DNA of 64,000 nucleotides from Melioribacter sp. (GTDB taxonomy: Bacteria; Bacteroidota; Ignavibacteria; Ignavibacteriales; Melioribacteraceae), in NCBI GenBank assembly GCA_023250955.1, contig JAHEZQ010000006.1:266742-330741 (forward strand), in the 5' to 3' direction. The notes beneath the pieces were generated by a model. The model saw nothing but the letters and a program-made list of their open reading frames with translations, did not search any database and was not told where the DNA came from. Every line of letters begins with the position of its first letter. Position 1 is the stretch's first letter. Both the position numbers and the translations under genes were made by a program. Shown here piece by piece: positions 26,864 through 35,947 of the stretch.

Positions 26864-29683
26864 TTATTTTACAACTTTTGCATCTTTATCTAATAATATA
26901 GGATCACCTAGACCAAGTTCTTTTAGTTTATCAAATTGAGTTGCTTTATCACCGACAATTAAATAAATCAGTTTATCGGGATGAATAAAGCTTTGTGAAA
27001 GTTTTGTGTGCTCTTCAGGCGTCATTTGTTGTACAATTGCTTCTCGTTGTTTTATATAATCGAACGGCAAATTATACATAACTACAGGCGAAAGCATACC
27101 TGAAAGTTGCATCAATGTTTCAAATCTTCCTGAATTGCTCTTTAATAATGTGCTCTTTACTCCATCCAGGTCTTCTTTCGAAATTCCTTCTGTATATTTT
27201 TTGATTTCATCTCTAACTATTTGCGTGGACTCGAATGTTGAGTTAGATTGGACAGAAGAAGATGCAAGAAATACTCCTGCATAAGTTCCGCTGCTAAATC
27301 CGGAGCGAGCTCCGTATGTAAAAGATTTTTTCTCACGTAATATCATATTTAATATTCCGTTAAAATCACCGCCGAGTCTGTGATTAATTACAACAGCTTT
27401 GTAATAATTCGGATTGGTGTAACTGGGTCCTAAATGTCCGGCTAAGACTTGTGATTGTTTTGCTTTTGGAACATCCACAAAATAAATACCCGGTTTAGCA
27501 GGAGTTAGACTTGTGACATTAGGAATTTTTACTTCTTTAGATTTCCAATCTTTCAAACCGTTAAACAATGTAACTGCTTTTTCTTGTGTAATATCTCCTA
27601 CAATACTGATTTTACAAACTGATGGTGAAAAATATTGTTCATAATATTTTTTCAGATCATCTATAGCAATTTTATCAACTGATTTAAGTGTTCCAGCTGA
27701 TTCATTTGCCAGAATATTATCCTGACCATAAACTAATTTACTAAATACACTTTGTGCAATTGATGCCGGTGACGTTTCTGTTCTTTTCAAACCTTCAATA
27801 GTTTGACTTTTTGCAAGATCAAATTCTTTTGTATCCCAGCGCGGTTCAAACAACATTTCTTTAGCAAGAGCAAATGTTTCATTCAATTTACTGGCAAGGC
27901 AACTTCCTGAAATTGTAATTGATTCACTGCCGCCATTAACATTTATATTTGCACCTAAATCTTGTATTGCTTCTCTGAGTTCAACAGGTGTTTTTGTTTT
28001 AGTTCCTTCATTCATCAATCGTGCTGTTAATGAACCAACTCCAATCATATCGGGATTATCAAGTAGCATTCCGCCTTTAAGAATAATTGAGAATTGAACA
28101 AGCGGTAATTCACTCTGTTTAATTCCATAAACTGAAATTCCGTTAACGGTTTTGTCCTTCCATATTTTAGGAATATTTACAACAGGATCTGGACCCTTAA
28201 CCGGTTCTTTAGTTCTATCAATCTTTGATGGAATTGGTACATAAGGAGCGTTTACAACTTCTTTCTTCTTTGTTCCTTGTTTTTCTATTGATTCTTCCTG
28301 AACAACCCACAATTTAGAATCCGGTGCTGCTAAATCAACTTTACCTTTAGGAACAATGCTTGTGAGAAGATAATTCTGACCTTTGATATATTTGTTATAT
28401 ACTCTCCATACATCTTCCTTAGTAATGCTCATTCTATCTTTAAGATCTGTCGCAATGTAATCAGGTGAACCGTTAAAAATATTATAATCACCAAGACGCA
28501 TCGCTTTACCTAAAACACTTGCGCTCTGGCTGTAAAAACTATATTCAATTCCGGCTTTTTGTCTTTCAACATCTTTATCTGTGAATCCGTCTTTCTCGAA
28601 TCTTTGGAATGCTTCTTTAACTGCAGCTTCAACATCGCCTAATTTTACTGTTGGGAAAGCAGTAACGGCAATATCAAACGATCCTGCAATTTCGCTGCTG
28701 CCTTGACGCGCCATTACTGATGGTGCAAGTTTTTTCTCTTCAACTATAACTTTGTATAATGGTGATTTTTTACTTCCTGCAAATATGCGTCCGAAGAATT
28801 CCAGTGCATAAGCATCTTTATTAAATTCCTCCACAGTAGGATATTCCATTCCCAATCTAGGAGCGTTTGCAAGATTATCTTCACAATATGATCTTATTAT
28901 TTCTTTCAGTGTAACCGGCATTTTGGGAAGTGATGCTGGTGCCGGTCCGGATTTTATTTCGGCAAAATATTTATCAATCCATTTTTTTATCTGAGCAACA
29001 TTAATATCACCAGCAACAATTAAAGTTGCATTGCTTGGTGAATAATATTTAGCATGGAAATCTATCGCATCCTGAAGTGATGCAGCTGCAAGATCTTCCA
29101 ACTCGCCAATAACAGTATGACCGTAAGGATGAGTTGCAGGATACATTAACTTAGTGGACATATACTGACTTTGCGAATAAGCTCGATTATCACCCTGTCG
29201 TTTTTCATTTTGAACTACATTCTGCTGTGTTACAAATGTTTCCATGTTAACTTTACTTAAAAGGAAACCCATTCTATCTGCTTCCATCCACAAAGCCATT
29301 TCAACTGCATTCTTTGGAATTACTTCAAAATAATTTGTTCTATCTTCGTTTGTAGAGCCATTAACATTCGAAGCACCTGCTGTTTGAAGTTTTTTAAACC
29401 ATTGTCCTTGAGGAATATCTTGAGATTCATTGAACCTAAGATGTTCGAACAAATGAGCAAATCCTGTTTTGCCTTGAACTTCTCTTGCTGAACCAACATG
29501 ATAAACTACATAGACCGCAGCGATCGGGTCGGATTTGTCAACATGAAGAATTACATTCATCCCGTTAGACAGTTTGTATTTTTCATAAGGGATTTTGAAT
29601 TCCTTTTTCTTTTCTCCGCCGAATATTGTAATGCTAAAGCAGAGCATAAGAGCAATAAAAATAAATGATCGTTTGTGTTTCAT
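26864..29683 (-). CDS. Secreted M16 family zinc metallopeptidase
   Basis: A 939-residue exported protein (signal about 1-22) with two tandem M16 halves, the pitrilysin-like clamshell that degrades small proteins and peptides. The inverted zinc motif HLFEH (His77, Glu80, His81) and a downstream ligand candidate Glu160 in VVQNEKRQ are in the first half. The second half (from about 500) has the M16_C fold (for example VGSLTARLMNEGTKT) without HxxEH and should be structural. Both halves are complete. GGAGG precedes the ATG. It is divergent from the ECF sigma-factor operon. Confidence 0.93.
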   Translation of the reverse strand: MKHKRSFIFIALMLCFSITIFGGEKKKEFKIPYEKYKLSNGMNVILHVDKSDPIAAVYVVYHVGSAREVQGKTGFAHLFEHLRFNESQDIPQGQWFKKLQTAGASNVNGSTNEDRTNYFEVIPKNAVEMALWMEADRMGFLLSKVNMETFVTQQNVVQNEKRQGDNRAYSQSQYMSTKLMYPATHPYGHTVIGELEDLAAASLQDAIDFHAKYYSPSNATLIVAGDINVAQIKKWIDKYFAEIKSGPAPASLPKMPVTLKEIIRSYCEDNLANAPRLGMEYPTVEEFNKDAYALEFFGRIFAGSKKSPLYKVIVEEKKLAPSVMARQGSSEIAGSFDIAVTAFPTVKLGDVEAAVKEAFQRFEKDGFTDKDVERQKAGIEYSFYSQSASVLGKAMRLGDYNIFNGSPDYIATDLKDRMSITKEDVWRVYNKYIKGQNYLLTSIVPKGKVDLAAPDSKLWVVQEESIEKQGTKKKEVVNAPYVPIPSKIDRTKEPVKGPDPVVNIPKIWKDKTVNGISVYGIKQSELPLVQFSIILKGGMLLDNPDMIGVGSLTARLMNEGTKTKTPVELREAIQDLGANINVNGGSESITISGSCLASKLNETFALAKEMLFEPRWDTKEFDLAKSQTIEGLKRTETSPASIAQSVFSKLVYGQDNILANESAGTLKSVDKIAIDDLKKYYEQYFSPSVCKISIVGDITQEKAVTLFNGLKDWKSKEVKIPNVTSLTPAKPGIYFVDVPKAKQSQVLAGHLGPSYTNPNYYKAVVINHRLGGDFNGILNMILREKKSFTYGARSGFSSGTYAGVFLASSSVQSNSTFESTQIVRDEIKKYTEGISKEDLDGVKSTLLKSNSGRFETLMQLSGMLSPVVMYNLPFDYIKQREAIVQQMTPEEHTKLSQSFIHPDKLIYLIVGDKATQFDKLKELGLGDPILLDKDAKVVK

Positions 29684-29902
29684 TATTCCTCCAAGGAATT
29701 ATTTGTTGTCTGTATTTTTATTTGGAAAGATATTGCTGACGTCATTAAGAGAGCGTTGTTTATTTCTATTTAACAATTTAGCTTTTTTAACAATTGAAAA
29801 GATAGAGATTTATGTTGTTAACATTTTTTAACAAATTCAGTTAACTTTTATGCAACTTAAAGTAATAATTAGCATCTGTTTAGTAAGGGCAATTGAGAGA
29901 AA

Positions 29903-30415
29903 ATGCAGAAAGACTCGATTATTGATTTTACTCTGACTTACAACAAGTTTAAGAAACCACTCTTCAATTATGTATGTAAGGTTATGAAGTCAGATGTGCT
30001 TGCTGAAGATATAGCACATAATGTTTTTTTGAAACTGTACGATAATCTAGACCGTATTCATCATACCGAGCGTGTTGAGGTATGGATTTTTACAACTGCG
30101 CGCAATGAAATATTCAGTCACTTCAGAAAGAACAAAAATAGAATTAATGAGCCTATAGAATTCCATGAAGAAAAATTTTCTACAAACAATTTGTATTCGG
30201 ATTTTGAACAGAAAGAATTAATTGATTTTATTGAAGAAGAACTAAAGGCCATGGATGAATCACAAAGCGAGGTTTACTATTTAAAAGAATATTCGGGATT
30301 GAGTTACAAAGAAATCGCACAGATAATGAATATAACCGAAGATCTTGTGCGAAGCAGAATTTTTAAAGTACGGCAAAAACTTAGAACAGCTATAACAAAA
30401 CTTGAAAGAGGTTAA
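29903..30415 (+). CDS. ECF-family RNA polymerase sigma factor
   Basis: A 170-residue sigma-70 family factor with only regions 2 and 4. Region 2 contains DVLAEDIAHNVFLKLYDNL and WIFTTARNEIFSHFRK. Region 4 carries the helix-turn-helix YKEIAQIMNITEDLVRSR, then KVRQKLR. GAGAG lies just before the ATG. The next gene encodes a zinc-finger anti-sigma factor starting 1 nt after the stop, so this is a canonical membrane-controlled sigma/anti-sigma pair. The target promoters are unknown; self-activation is usual for the family. Confidence 0.92.
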   Translation: MQKDSIIDFTLTYNKFKKPLFNYVCKVMKSDVLAEDIAHNVFLKLYDNLDRIHHTERVEVWIFTTARNEIFSHFRKNKNRINEPIEFHEEKFSTNNLYSDFEQKELIDFIEEELKAMDESQSEVYYLKEYSGLSYKEIAQIMNITEDLVRSRIFKVRQKLRTAITKLERG

Positions 30416-30416
30416 T

Positions 30417-30884
30417 ATGAATTGCGATGACATAAAGCTTATGATAAGCGAATATATTGATAATGAATTAACAAAAGAGAAAGAAGCATTTTTGTTTACT
30501 CATCTTTCCTCTTGCACGGATTGCCGCGAAGAATACAAAATACAAAATTCTATACAGCATGAAGTAAAGATAAATCTTAAGGATGTAGGTGAGCGATTTG
30601 AACAGAGAGTATTTGACTCGATTCAGAAGAAAGAACTGCCCTTGATAAAGAGATGGATTACAAAGCCTACCCCCGCTTATATCAATTATGTTTTAGGATT
30701 TGCAATAATTATGATTACTCTTTTTTCGTTTCTTCAATTCAGTTCTCTAAGGGGTGATTTAAAAGGTTTTCAAGAAAAGTATGAAGCGGCATTCGAGAAA
30801 ATTCAATTCCAGACACAACAAATAAATTTAATGATGAATAGTATGCCGGCAGTTCAAATAATTGGGAATCCCGTAAAGATGTAA
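30417..30884 (+). CDS. Membrane-bound anti-sigma factor with zf-HC2 domain
   Basis: A 155-residue partner of the upstream ECF sigma factor. N-terminal anti-sigma zinc motif HLSSCTDC (HxxxCxxC) within about residues 1-40, one membrane helix (about 86-104, YVLGFAIIMITLFSFLQF), and a short outer C-terminal segment with coiled-coil character (about 108-140). The start at 30417 lies 1 nt after the sigma stop with GAGG upstream. The expected role is to hold the sigma factor at the membrane until an envelope signal releases it. Confidence 0.88.
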   Translation: MNCDDIKLMISEYIDNELTKEKEAFLFTHLSSCTDCREEYKIQNSIQHEVKINLKDVGERFEQRVFDSIQKKELPLIKRWITKPTPAYINYVLGFAIIMITLFSFLQFSSLRGDLKGFQEKYEAAFEKIQFQTQQINLMMNSMPAVQIIGNPVKM

Positions 30885-30900
30885 TTCCGTGGAGGAATCA

Positions 30901-32154
30901 ATGAATAAATTATTATTACTTCTAAGTCTTTCAATAATTTTAAACGGTGGCTGCAAAAATAATGTTGATGATAAATCTACTGTGAGAATACAAAAAACGG
31001 AAAGTTGGGCTAATTATGATGATCTGCTTGATATAAAATCAGAAGCTACTATTGATACTGTTTTGTTTCGTCAAGAGATGGATCAAATTTTAACACCAGG
31101 GAAAATTTTTGAATTGTTTGGCTCTGGTTATCATAATTTTTATCTCGCACTAACAATTCCTAAAGAAGGTCAAAATAATTTCACAATAGCTACCGACATT
31201 TCTCTTTGGTTATCTCCAGGCTTACAAACAGAAAATATGATTTTCAATGAAGGAACTGAATTATCTACAACAAAAAATAAATTTCTGTCAACCGATTATG
31301 CTAACAGAAAAGAATTTCGCAATCATGCAATTTTCAATACGCCGTTTTTAGATATAAAAAACATTTTTAAAACTAAGCCAGGCATTCTCAACAAAAAGAC
31401 AGTTCGAAGTATCAAGTTATTCGCGATGAATATTACAATTGACAAGAATAAAAAAATCATCAGACCTTGGACAATAAAAGAAATTGACATATCAAAATAT
31501 CGCGAACATTTTCTTAATCCGAAGTTGAATAGATATTATTTTTCAACCGGGTTACCTGCAGTTAGTATTGACGGCTTTGAATCAATCCGTAAAGCAATCG
31601 TTTACCCCGAGGTTGCACTGAAGAATGGTATAACCGGAAGAGTTATTGTAGAAATTTTTGCTGATGAAGAAGGGAAATATGCGGGTTACCAATTAATAAA
31701 AGGTCTTGGTTATGAATGTGATGACGCCGTTGTTGAAGCAATTAAAAATGTAAAATTCCGCGGCTATCCAACAGGACAAAGAAGTTCAATCATAGTTCCA
31801 TTTGAATTTGGTCCAGCTAAAACATCTTCTATAGATTTAGCTGTACAAGTGTTTGATTTTAATGAAGACCCGAACGTTTACAATAATATTAAACTGGGAA
31901 TCGTAAATAAAAATAAATTAGATAAAAATTTAGAGCAGAATTATTTCATTTATGTTTATATGAATGGCTATTTAATATTCCAAAATTATTGTACTGGAAT
32001 ATCAAAAGCAGAGACGCAGCAATTTTTCTGGTTTCGTTGGCATACAGATAAACCGGGGAGCTATAATTATACAATCTATATTGATCCTGAAAACAGACTT
32101 AATGATTCAAACCGTGAGAATAATACTGTGCGGGGAACTTTAGTTGTAAAATAA
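30901..32154 (+). CDS. Lipoprotein with TonB C-terminal and CARDB-like domains
   Basis: A 417-residue predicted lipoprotein (lipobox LNGGC, Cys18). The first 200 residues are unassigned. Residues about 225-305 form a TonB C-terminal domain: YPEVALKNGITGRVIVEI, then CDDAVVEAIKNVKF and IIVPFEFG. Residues about 310-417 look like a CARDB immunoglobulin-like domain ending DSNRENNTVRGTLVV. It lacks the N-terminal inner-membrane helix of real TonB, so it is not a conventional energy transducer. GGAGG precedes the ATG, 16 nt after the anti-sigma gene; it probably belongs to the same operon as a regulated envelope component. Confidence 0.8.
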   Translation: MNKLLLLLSLSIILNGGCKNNVDDKSTVRIQKTESWANYDDLLDIKSEATIDTVLFRQEMDQILTPGKIFELFGSGYHNFYLALTIPKEGQNNFTIATDISLWLSPGLQTENMIFNEGTELSTTKNKFLSTDYANRKEFRNHAIFNTPFLDIKNIFKTKPGILNKKTVRSIKLFAMNITIDKNKKIIRPWTIKEIDISKYREHFLNPKLNRYYFSTGLPAVSIDGFESIRKAIVYPEVALKNGITGRVIVEIFADEEGKYAGYQLIKGLGYECDDAVVEAIKNVKFRGYPTGQRSSIIVPFEFGPAKTSSIDLAVQVFDFNEDPNVYNNIKLGIVNKNKLDKNLEQNYFIYVYMNGYLIFQNYCTGISKAETQQFFWFRWHTDKPGSYNYTIYIDPENRLNDSNRENNTVRGTLVVK

Positions 32155-32189
32155 TCTTTCGATGCAAATATATAAGAGTAAGATTAAGA

Positions 32190-32239
32190 GAAAGAGTAAA
32201 AAGATAATGCCTCTATCTTGTTTTTACTATTACTCTTTC
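32190..32239. terminator. Possible bidirectional terminator between TonB-domain and HisN-like genes
   Basis: Composite hairpin: outer GAAAGAGTA (32190-32198) with TACTCTTTC (32231-32239), inner AAGATA (32201-32206) with TATCTT (32214-32219). It lies between convergent stop codons and runs 10 nt into the end of the phosphatase gene. It resembles the element at 26812-26848. Confidence 0.45.
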
Positions 32240-33009
32240 CCTTCTTTTTTATTAAGCAACTCAATAACTTCGTTATGAATCTTACCTCCAGTAGCAACAA
32301 TACTATTTCCCTTCAACGGATCGCTGCCATAATAATCTGTAATCGTTCCGCCCGCGCCTCGGACTATTGGAATGAGCGCCATCAAATCCCAAGGATTCAT
32401 AATCGGGTCAATCATAATATCTGCATAACCGGTTGCAAGAAGATAGTAACCATAACAATCGCCCCATTGGCGGTAAAGTTTTACTTTGTGAACAAGATTA
32501 TCAAAATTTTTTATGTTACGATATTTTTCAATGTTAATTTGATCTGTTGTAAGCAAAACCGCATCAGAAATATCATTGCATTCTCTAATGTGAACTTGCT
32601 TTCCATTTAATTCCGTTGCGTAATTATCACCAATCAGAAATTCATTTAGTATCGGTTGATTTATTACGCCAAGAATTGGTTCGCCATTTTTAAGTAGCGC
32701 AATCAGGGTTCCAAACGTAACAGTTCCACAGATAAAACTTTTTGTTCCGTCAATCGGATCAAGAACCCATTTGTATCCTGCATTAGGATTATGTTCACCA
32801 AATTCTTCGCCGAGTATTCCATGATTAGGAAATTTTTTCATAATTGCTTCACGTATAAACTCTTCTGTTTTTTTATCTGCAATTGTTACGGGTGAATGAT
32901 CGGGTTTGTTTTCAACATTAATATCGGTTCGCCAGTAATGTTTAATGATTTTTCCGCTTTCATCAGCAAGCCATTTACAGAAATGCCGTAATTCATTTAA
33001 CTCTTGCAT
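32230..33009 (-). CDS. Inositol monophosphatase-family phosphatase (HisN-like)
   Basis: A 259-residue Mg-dependent phosphatase. The family metal site is intact: Glu in GILGEEFGEH and the triad Asp residues in WVLDPIDGTKSF, plus Asp in INPWDLMALI-like NPWDLMALIPIVRGAGG. The sequence TKSFICGTVTFGTLIALL resembles the histidinol-phosphatase branch (HisN) more than inositol or fructose-bisphosphate phosphatases. Histidinol phosphatase is therefore the best guess, but 3'-phosphoadenosine phosphatase (CysQ) shares the motifs. No his operon is nearby. Confidence 0.85.
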   Translation of the reverse strand: MQELNELRHFCKWLADESGKIIKHYWRTDINVENKPDHSPVTIADKKTEEFIREAIMKKFPNHGILGEEFGEHNPNAGYKWVLDPIDGTKSFICGTVTFGTLIALLKNGEPILGVINQPILNEFLIGDNYATELNGKQVHIRECNDISDAVLLTTDQINIEKYRNIKNFDNLVHKVKLYRQWGDCYGYYLLATGYADIMIDPIMNPWDLMALIPIVRGAGGTITDYYGSDPLKGNSIVATGGKIHNEVIELLNKKEGKE

Positions 33010-33094
33010 ATTGTTACCATTGTTTAATTGAGCAGATATTTCAAATATATTCGTTTAACAATTCGTTCACAAAAGTTATATTTTCGTACTATCA

Positions 33095-34066
33095 ATGAGC
33101 TTAGTTAAAGCAAATAGCGAAAGTATTCGGCAAGCAGCCGAAATTATTAAATGCGGTGGTCTTGTTGCGTTTCCAACTGAAACTGTTTACGGATTAGGTG
33201 CCGATGGACTAAATCCGATTGCCGTAGCAAAAATTTTTGAGGCGAAGAGACGCCCATCATTCAATCCATTGATACTTCATATTGCCGATAAAGATTCACT
33301 TGAAAAATTTTCTCCAACAAAAAGTGAAAAAATTGATCTGTTGATTAGAAAGTTTTGGCCTGGACCTCTAACCTTAGTTTTACCAAAATCAAAAATTATT
33401 CCTGATATTGTTACATCAGGCAATCCGACTGTCGCGGTAAGAATGCCAGATCATCCCGTTGCATTACAATTAATTAAAGCAAGCGGAACACCGATTGCTG
33501 CACCAAGTGCAAATAGATTCGGCCATTTAAGTCCAACCGAAGCAAAACATGTTGAAAAATATCTCGGTGATAGAGTTGATATAATTCTAGACGGAGGAAA
33601 AAGTTCTGTCGGAGTTGAATCAACTATAATTCAATTTTATGAAAATGGTTTTTATCTTTTAAGACCGGGTGGTTTATCTAAAGAAGAGATTGAAAATGAA
33701 ATTGGTAAAATAAAAACCGGCAAAATTGATCCGCACAGACCAAGCTCACCCGGACAGCTTTCGTTTCATTATTCGCCTAATACACCGCTTAAGTTTTTCA
33801 ACAAAAAATTTCTTGATAAAAATAAAAAAATCGGTGCACTTTTCTTCCAAGAGAATAAAATTGATTTCAAATTTGCTGAGGTAAAATTTCTTTCTGCGAC
33901 CGGGGACTTAAGAGAAGCTGCCGCTAATCTTTTTTCTCATCTTCACGAACTAGAAAAAAGCAATCTTGATTTGATCCTAGTTGAACCGATTGAAGAAAAG
34001 GGTTTAGGCAGAGCAATTATGGACCGGTTAAAAAAAGCATCAAATAAACTTGAGCAAGAGAACTAA
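33095..34066 (+). CDS. tsaC: Threonylcarbamoyl-AMP synthase (Sua5/TsaC type)
   Basis: Makes threonylcarbamoyl-adenylate from threonine, bicarbonate and ATP for the universal t6A37 modification of ANN-decoding tRNAs. At 323 residues it is the long Sua5 form: YrdC domain (about 1-200; GGLVAFPTETVYGLGADG, KRRPSFNPL, ASGTPIAAPSANRFG, GVESTIIQF) plus a C-terminal Sua5 domain (about 230-320, starting at SPGQLSFHYSPNTPL). The linker motif HYSP is present. Divergent from the HisN-like gene; no strong ribosome site precedes the ATG. Confidence 0.94.
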   Translation: MSLVKANSESIRQAAEIIKCGGLVAFPTETVYGLGADGLNPIAVAKIFEAKRRPSFNPLILHIADKDSLEKFSPTKSEKIDLLIRKFWPGPLTLVLPKSKIIPDIVTSGNPTVAVRMPDHPVALQLIKASGTPIAAPSANRFGHLSPTEAKHVEKYLGDRVDIILDGGKSSVGVESTIIQFYENGFYLLRPGGLSKEEIENEIGKIKTGKIDPHRPSSPGQLSFHYSPNTPLKFFNKKFLDKNKKIGALFFQENKIDFKFAEVKFLSATGDLREAAANLFSHLHELEKSNLDLILVEPIEEKGLGRAIMDRLKKASNKLEQEN

Positions 34067-34073
34067 TGTTAAT

Positions 34074-34117
34074 CTACACTCAGCCCAAGCTTGGTTCTTT
34101 ATAACAAAATAGTGTAG
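34074..34117 (+). terminator. Possible terminator or structured 3' end after tsaC
   Basis: A 7-bp outer stem CTACACT/AGTGTAG (34074-34080 with 34111-34117) encloses a perfect CCAAGCTTGG palindrome (34085-34094), followed by AATAATTTT. It starts 8 nt after the tsaC stop. A terminator is the simplest reading, but the fold is not classical. The rest of the 226-nt gap up to the PAS kinase shows nothing else I can assign. Confidence 0.4.
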
Positions 34118-34292
34118 AATAATTTTGGGATGATAAGTCCGCTTCTCTGTTTTGAAAATATTAATAATATGATAGAAATAGTTAATAAAGAAAATATTTC
34201 AAATAATAGAAAATCTAAGATTAGTTAATTTTATCTACATTCTGTCAGAAACGATTTCTATATTTCAATTAGATTTATAAATTATTTTTTAG

Positions 34293-35873
34293 ATGAGCGA
34301 TAACATCAAAACTGATATGCATAAAACATTTGACAGGCTGATTGAAAAAGCCGGGTCAATGGAAGAATTAAAATTAGCCCTCTATGCTTTAAACTCTATT
34401 AGCGAATGCATCACAATCACAGATTTGAATGAAAAAATACTTTACGTTAACGATGCATTTTTAAAAACTTATGGATATCATCTTTCCGAGTTGGTTGGAC
34501 AAACAATTACGATTATACGTTCAGATAAAAATGATCCTCAAACTATTAACAGCATTCATCCATCAACAATTAAGGAAGGTTGGCGCGGTAAATTATGGAA
34601 TAAACGAAAAGATAATTCAGAATTTCTTATTGAGCTATATACTACTACAGCCCACGACGAAAGCGGAAATCCGGTTGCGCATGTTGGTGTTGCACGGGAT
34701 TTAACCGAGGAAATTAAATCGGAAAATATTCTTAAAGATACACAGCTTAGATTTAAGGAGCTTGTCACTGAACTGAAAGATGCTGCTTATGAAAGTACTC
34801 CTGATGGAAAATTTATTTCATTGAACCCAGCAGGTATTGAATTATTTGGTCTTTCTACCCTTGAAAAAAGTGAACTGAGCAAGCTGGATATAGGTAAAGC
34901 ATTTTATCTTGATGAGAATGAAAGAAATAAGTTCAAACAGGAATTAGAAAAAAATGGTTTTGTAAAAGATTATGAAATAAATATTCGGAAGATGAATGGA
35001 ACTGTTGCAACTGTTCTTGAGACTTCCCTTGCAATAAAAGATAGTAGCAGTAAAATAATAGCATATCGAGGACTGCTCCGGGATATTACGGAACAAAAAA
35101 AGAATGAAGGAAAGCTCAAACAGTTAATTGAACGGTTGGAATATGTAAATAATCAATTAAAAATTTCCGAAGAAGAATTAAAAATTACCAATGCTTCTAA
35201 AGATAAATTCTTTTCCATTATCGCCCATGACCTGAGAAGTCCGTTTAGTTCTCTATTAAGTTTCTCGGAATTTCTTATTGATGATATTAATGAACTTTCG
35301 AAAGAAGAGATAAAATCATTTGCGGAAAAAATCCACGAATCAGCAAAAAATGTTTTTACTCTCCTTGAAAATCTTCTTCAATGGTCGAAAATTCAATCCG
35401 GTAAGATTCCATATGAACCATCAAACTTTAATATTTCCTTTAAAATAAATCAGGTTATTTCTCTTCTTACTGATAACGCAACAAACAAAAAAATTCGTCT
35501 TGTTAATGAGACTTCACCGAATGCGGTTGTATTTGCAGATGAAGACATGGTATTTTCAGTTATTCAGAATCTGCTTTCAAACGCTATAAAATTTACAAAT
35601 GAAACAGGCTCCGTTGTTTTCAAATCGCTTATCAAAGCAAGCTCAATAGATATTTCCATTACAGATACAGGTGTAGGAATCAAAGAAGAAGATTTGCCTA
35701 AACTACTTCGAATAGATGTTCATCATTCTACATACGGGACTAAGGATGAAAAAGGAAGCGGACTAGGATTAATTATCTGTAAAGAAATGATAGAACGAAA
35801 CCGAGGTAAGATACACATCGAAAGCAAAGTTGGAGTGGGAACAACATTTACATTTACACTTCCAAAAGCTTAA
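34293..35873 (+). CDS. PAS-domain sensor histidine kinase (orphan, soluble)
   Basis: A 526-residue cytoplasmic kinase without membrane helices. Two PAS domains (about 25-145, with ITDLNEKILYVNDAF and GVARDLTEE; about 150-275, with GLLRDITEQKK) are each followed by a PAC-like tail. A coiled coil precedes the dimerisation domain with His312 in IIAHDLRSPF, then N box QNLLSNAIKF, G1 DTGVGI and G2 GSGLGLI. No response regulator is adjacent. The core is closely similar to the TPR kinase at 2932-4902. Ligand of the PAS domains is unknown. Confidence 0.93.
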   Translation: MSDNIKTDMHKTFDRLIEKAGSMEELKLALYALNSISECITITDLNEKILYVNDAFLKTYGYHLSELVGQTITIIRSDKNDPQTINSIHPSTIKEGWRGKLWNKRKDNSEFLIELYTTTAHDESGNPVAHVGVARDLTEEIKSENILKDTQLRFKELVTELKDAAYESTPDGKFISLNPAGIELFGLSTLEKSELSKLDIGKAFYLDENERNKFKQELEKNGFVKDYEINIRKMNGTVATVLETSLAIKDSSSKIIAYRGLLRDITEQKKNEGKLKQLIERLEYVNNQLKISEEELKITNASKDKFFSIIAHDLRSPFSSLLSFSEFLIDDINELSKEEIKSFAEKIHESAKNVFTLLENLLQWSKIQSGKIPYEPSNFNISFKINQVISLLTDNATNKKIRLVNETSPNAVVFADEDMVFSVIQNLLSNAIKFTNETGSVVFKSLIKASSIDISITDTGVGIKEEDLPKLLRIDVHHSTYGTKDEKGSGLGLIICKEMIERNRGKIHIESKVGVGTTFTFTLPKA

Positions 35874-35947
35874 TTAGGCAATGGTTATTTAGCTTTAAAA
35901 ATATTTTTATAAACTAATACTAATTGTTTTTATCGGAGAAATAATTT

